Shown: piece after piece, positions 62,230 through 64,000 of the stretch
How the letters are laid out: the number at the start of each line of letters is the position of its first letter
Position numbering within the stretch: the stretch's first letter is position 1
Made by a program: the position numbers and the translations under genes
Source of the DNA: Thiotrichaceae bacterium
Lineage (GTDB): Bacteria; Pseudomonadota; Gammaproteobacteria; Beggiatoales; Beggiatoaceae
Assembly: GCA_028688145.1 (NCBI GenBank)
Contig: JAQTYU010000001.1
Span: 1-64,000, forward strand
Reading direction: 5' to 3'
Length of the DNA stretch: 64,000 nt
Notes under the pieces: generated by a model
Seen by the model: the letters and a program-made list of their open reading frames with translations, nothing else
What the model was told of the DNA's origin: nothing
Databases searched by the model: none

Positions 62230-63972
62230 TTAATGGGCATTAATCAGTTCTAACAAATGCGCCATATCTAAATGAGAACTGGTTTTCAACATACGATTCG
62301 CCAGTTTTTCCAAATTGCCCATGTCGGTGGTGGTAATAATCTGTTTCACTTCAAGATAAGATTCAGGATTCACGCTAAAACCCCGCAGCCCCAAACCCAA
62401 TAATAAACGCACATAGCGACTATCACTCGCCATTTCACCGCACATGCTGATAGGTTTTGATAACTTATTTGCCCCATCAATGCTGGTTTTAATCAAACGC
62501 AACACCGCAGGATGCAAAGGGTCATATAAATAATTTACCGAATCATCCACGCGATCAATCGCTAAGGTATATTGAATTAAATCATTGGTTCCAATCGACA
62601 AGAAATCGATATATGGCGCAAATAAATCGGTACACAACGCCATCGCAGGCACTTCCACCATTGCCCCTATCGGCATTTCAGGATCAAATTTTATCGATTT
62701 TTGACGGAATTCTTCACGAATTTCATTTAATAAATTATGTACTTGCACTAATTCTTGAACGCCGCAGACCATCGGCAACAACATCCGCACTTTACCCATC
62801 GCAGAAGCGCGTAACACTGCCCGCAATTGCGGTTTAAATAATTTTAATTCACGCAAACACAAACGAATTGCCCGCAAACCTAAAGCAGGATTGCTGCCTT
62901 GAGGACGTTCTTGCTTACTGCCCATGTCAAAACGTTTATCTGCGCCTAAGTCCAAAGTCCGAATCGTCACCGTGCCGCCGCGCATCGCTTTAATCACCCG
63001 CAAATAGGCTTCTAAATGTTCTTCCTCGTCGGGCGGGTGTTGGCGGTTTAAAAATAAAAATTCGGTGCGGTATAAACCTACGCCCTCACCACCCACGCGG
63101 CGCACCGCGACCATATCTTCAGGGAATTCAATATTGGTGTGTAAACTGATCGGCGTGCCGTCTAAAGTCACCGTCGGGGCTTCTTTAATCTTACTTAAAC
63201 TGGCGCGATAACGTTTTTCTTCTTTTTGGCGAGTTTTGTAATAACGCAAAGTGCGTTCATCAGGGTCAACTAAAACCACGCCCTGAAAACCGTCCACAAT
63301 CAACATATCATCTTGACGAATGTAGGGACGGGCGCGGCGTAAACCCACAATCGCAGGAATTGCCAAACTTCGCGCCAGAATTGCGGTGTGTGAAGTCGCG
63401 CCGCCGTATTCCGTCGCAAACGCGAGCACGCCACGGTGCTGCATAAAAATCGTGTCGGCGGGGCTTAAATCATCCGCTAAAATAATCGAATTGGCGAGTT
63501 GTTCATCGGTGGGGTCACTGGGCAAATCGGTGTAGCCGCGCAAAATGCGTTGCACCCGAATAACCACTTGTTCTACATCATCTTTACGCGCTCGTAAATA
63601 CGGATCATCCATATCTTCAAAGATTTTCACCACACTGTCACATTGCAGCTTCAAGGCCCATTCTGCATTACATTGCAATTCCCGAATCAATTGTACGGGG
63701 GCTTTGCTCAATAAACTGTCTTCAAGCATGAGCAAATGGGTTTCGATAAAAGCCGCCACGTCTTGCGAGGTGTCTTTGGGAATCTGCGATTGAATGCGCT
63801 GTAACTGTTCACGCGCCAGTTTCAATGCATTTTCAAAACGTTCTACTTCTGCATCAATGAGGTGAATCGCAAGATTATATTCGCTGACCTCAATTTGATC
63901 GCGGTCAACAATATAGACCTTGCCAATCGCAATGCCTTTGGACACCCCAATTCCATGCAGCGTAAAACTCAC
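62230..63972 (-). CDS. ptsI: Phosphoenolpyruvate-protein phosphotransferase (enzyme I)
   Basis: 580 residues starting at GTG (63972), which overlaps the ptsH stop (GTGA). The phospho-acceptor His195 is in EYGGATSHTAILAR. The PEP-binding barrel shows GGEGVGLYRTEFLFLNR, RTLDLGADKRF, MVEVPAMAL, SIGTNDLIQYTLAIDR and CGEMASDSRYVRLLLGLGL. It transfers phosphate from PEP to HPr. No sugar permease is in the window; in this group of bacteria the PTS usually serves regulation. Confidence 0.96.
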   Translation of the reverse strand: MSFTLHGIGVSKGIAIGKVYIVDRDQIEVSEYNLAIHLIDAEVERFENALKLAREQLQRIQSQIPKDTSQDVAAFIETHLLMLEDSLLSKAPVQLIRELQCNAEWALKLQCDSVVKIFEDMDDPYLRARKDDVEQVVIRVQRILRGYTDLPSDPTDEQLANSIILADDLSPADTIFMQHRGVLAFATEYGGATSHTAILARSLAIPAIVGLRRARPYIRQDDMLIVDGFQGVVLVDPDERTLRYYKTRQKEEKRYRASLSKIKEAPTVTLDGTPISLHTNIEFPEDMVAVRRVGGEGVGLYRTEFLFLNRQHPPDEEEHLEAYLRVIKAMRGGTVTIRTLDLGADKRFDMGSKQERPQGSNPALGLRAIRLCLRELKLFKPQLRAVLRASAMGKVRMLLPMVCGVQELVQVHNLLNEIREEFRQKSIKFDPEMPIGAMVEVPAMALCTDLFAPYIDFLSIGTNDLIQYTLAIDRVDDSVNYLYDPLHPAVLRLIKTSIDGANKLSKPISMCGEMASDSRYVRLLLGLGLRGFSVNPESYLEVKQIITTTDMGNLEKLANRMLKTSSHLDMAHLLELINAH

Positions 63973-63998
63973 TCATCTTCTCCAAAGCGATTTGCAAT
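63969..63998 (-). CDS. ptsH: HPr C-terminus (partial)
   Basis: The last nine codons before TGA read IANRFGEDE, close to the standard HPr ending (I.nrFgE.e). The gene continues beyond the right edge. It overlaps the ptsI start by four bases. Confidence 0.75.
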   Translation of the reverse strand: MANRFGEDE

Positions 63999-64000
63999 TA

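Overview
The window most likely comes from a sulfur-oxidising gammaproteobacterium of the Beggiatoa/Thiothrix type (Thiotrichales). This is an inference. It rests on a flavocytochrome c sulfide dehydrogenase pair, a V/A-type ATPase operon, a gammaproteobacterial PCMT-rhodanese-TolC-LpxH run, moderate-to-low GC with AT-rich intergenic DNA, and many intergenic hairpin repeats and decayed insertion sequences. No tRNA, rRNA, CRISPR array or prophage was recognised.

Layout. 1-6.0 kb: remains of three different insertion sequences (ISAs1-, IS5- and IS630-like) surround a partial V/A-ATPase operon (subunits K, F, E, A) and a small DUF3149-like gene. Subunits B and D are not next to A. 6.1-7.8 kb: fccAB sulfide dehydrogenase. 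7.85-10.1 kb: a three-gene operon of TPR histidine kinase, single-domain response regulator and PIN-domain protein. 10.3-11.5 kb: an acetyl-CoA acetyltransferase behind a 24-bp perfect palindrome that overlaps the -35 box. 11.5-17.9 kb: an accessory stretch with an IS701-like wreck, two exported DUF2252 paralogues with kinase-like motifs, an Rpn-type nuclease plus a detached copy of its tail, and an orphan cytosine-5 DNA methyltransferase. 17.9-25.9 kb: housekeeping genes (sulfite-oxidase-like molybdoenzyme, lspA, ileS, PCMT-like methyltransferase, rhodanese, tolC, lpxH). 25.9-32.5 kb: a TerB-like protein and a glycine-betaine/proline ABC transporter with two binding proteins, preceded by a sensor adenylate/guanylate cyclase that appears to be co-transcribed with it.

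32.7-41.9 kb: an alpha/beta hydrolase with a 114-bp-repeat tail, an NQO-like oxidoreductase, a GH17-GT2 beta-glucan synthase (NdvB-like), a large secreted repeat protein and an acidic-tailed protein. 42.5-48.5 kb: a heavy-metal RND efflux operon (CzcCBA type) with a small exported leader gene. 49.0-53.2 kb: a cold-shock/excalibur membrane protein, a Gx-type transporter, a porin and Ppx/GppA. 53.3-54.8 kb: tatD and tcdA. 54.8-56.6 kb: an accessory group of small membrane proteins broken up by hairpin repeats. 56.7-64.0 kb: rlmKL, a DMT exporter, an exported lipase, a DHH phosphoesterase, ptsI and the last codons of ptsH.

Repeats. Several dispersed families occur between genes: a CCCCTTTAGGGG-core hairpin family, a GGTGGAATACGCTACGCTATTCCACC hairpin family, a 15-bp AGGAGTTACGCAGTT element (one copy encodes the tail of the methyltransferase), and a shared IS630-end-like segment. 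The most interesting candidates for follow-up are the exported kinase-like DUF2252 pair, the kinase-regulator-PIN cassette, the cyclase-osmolyte transporter operon, the truncated V-ATPase operon and the palindrome-controlled thiolase.
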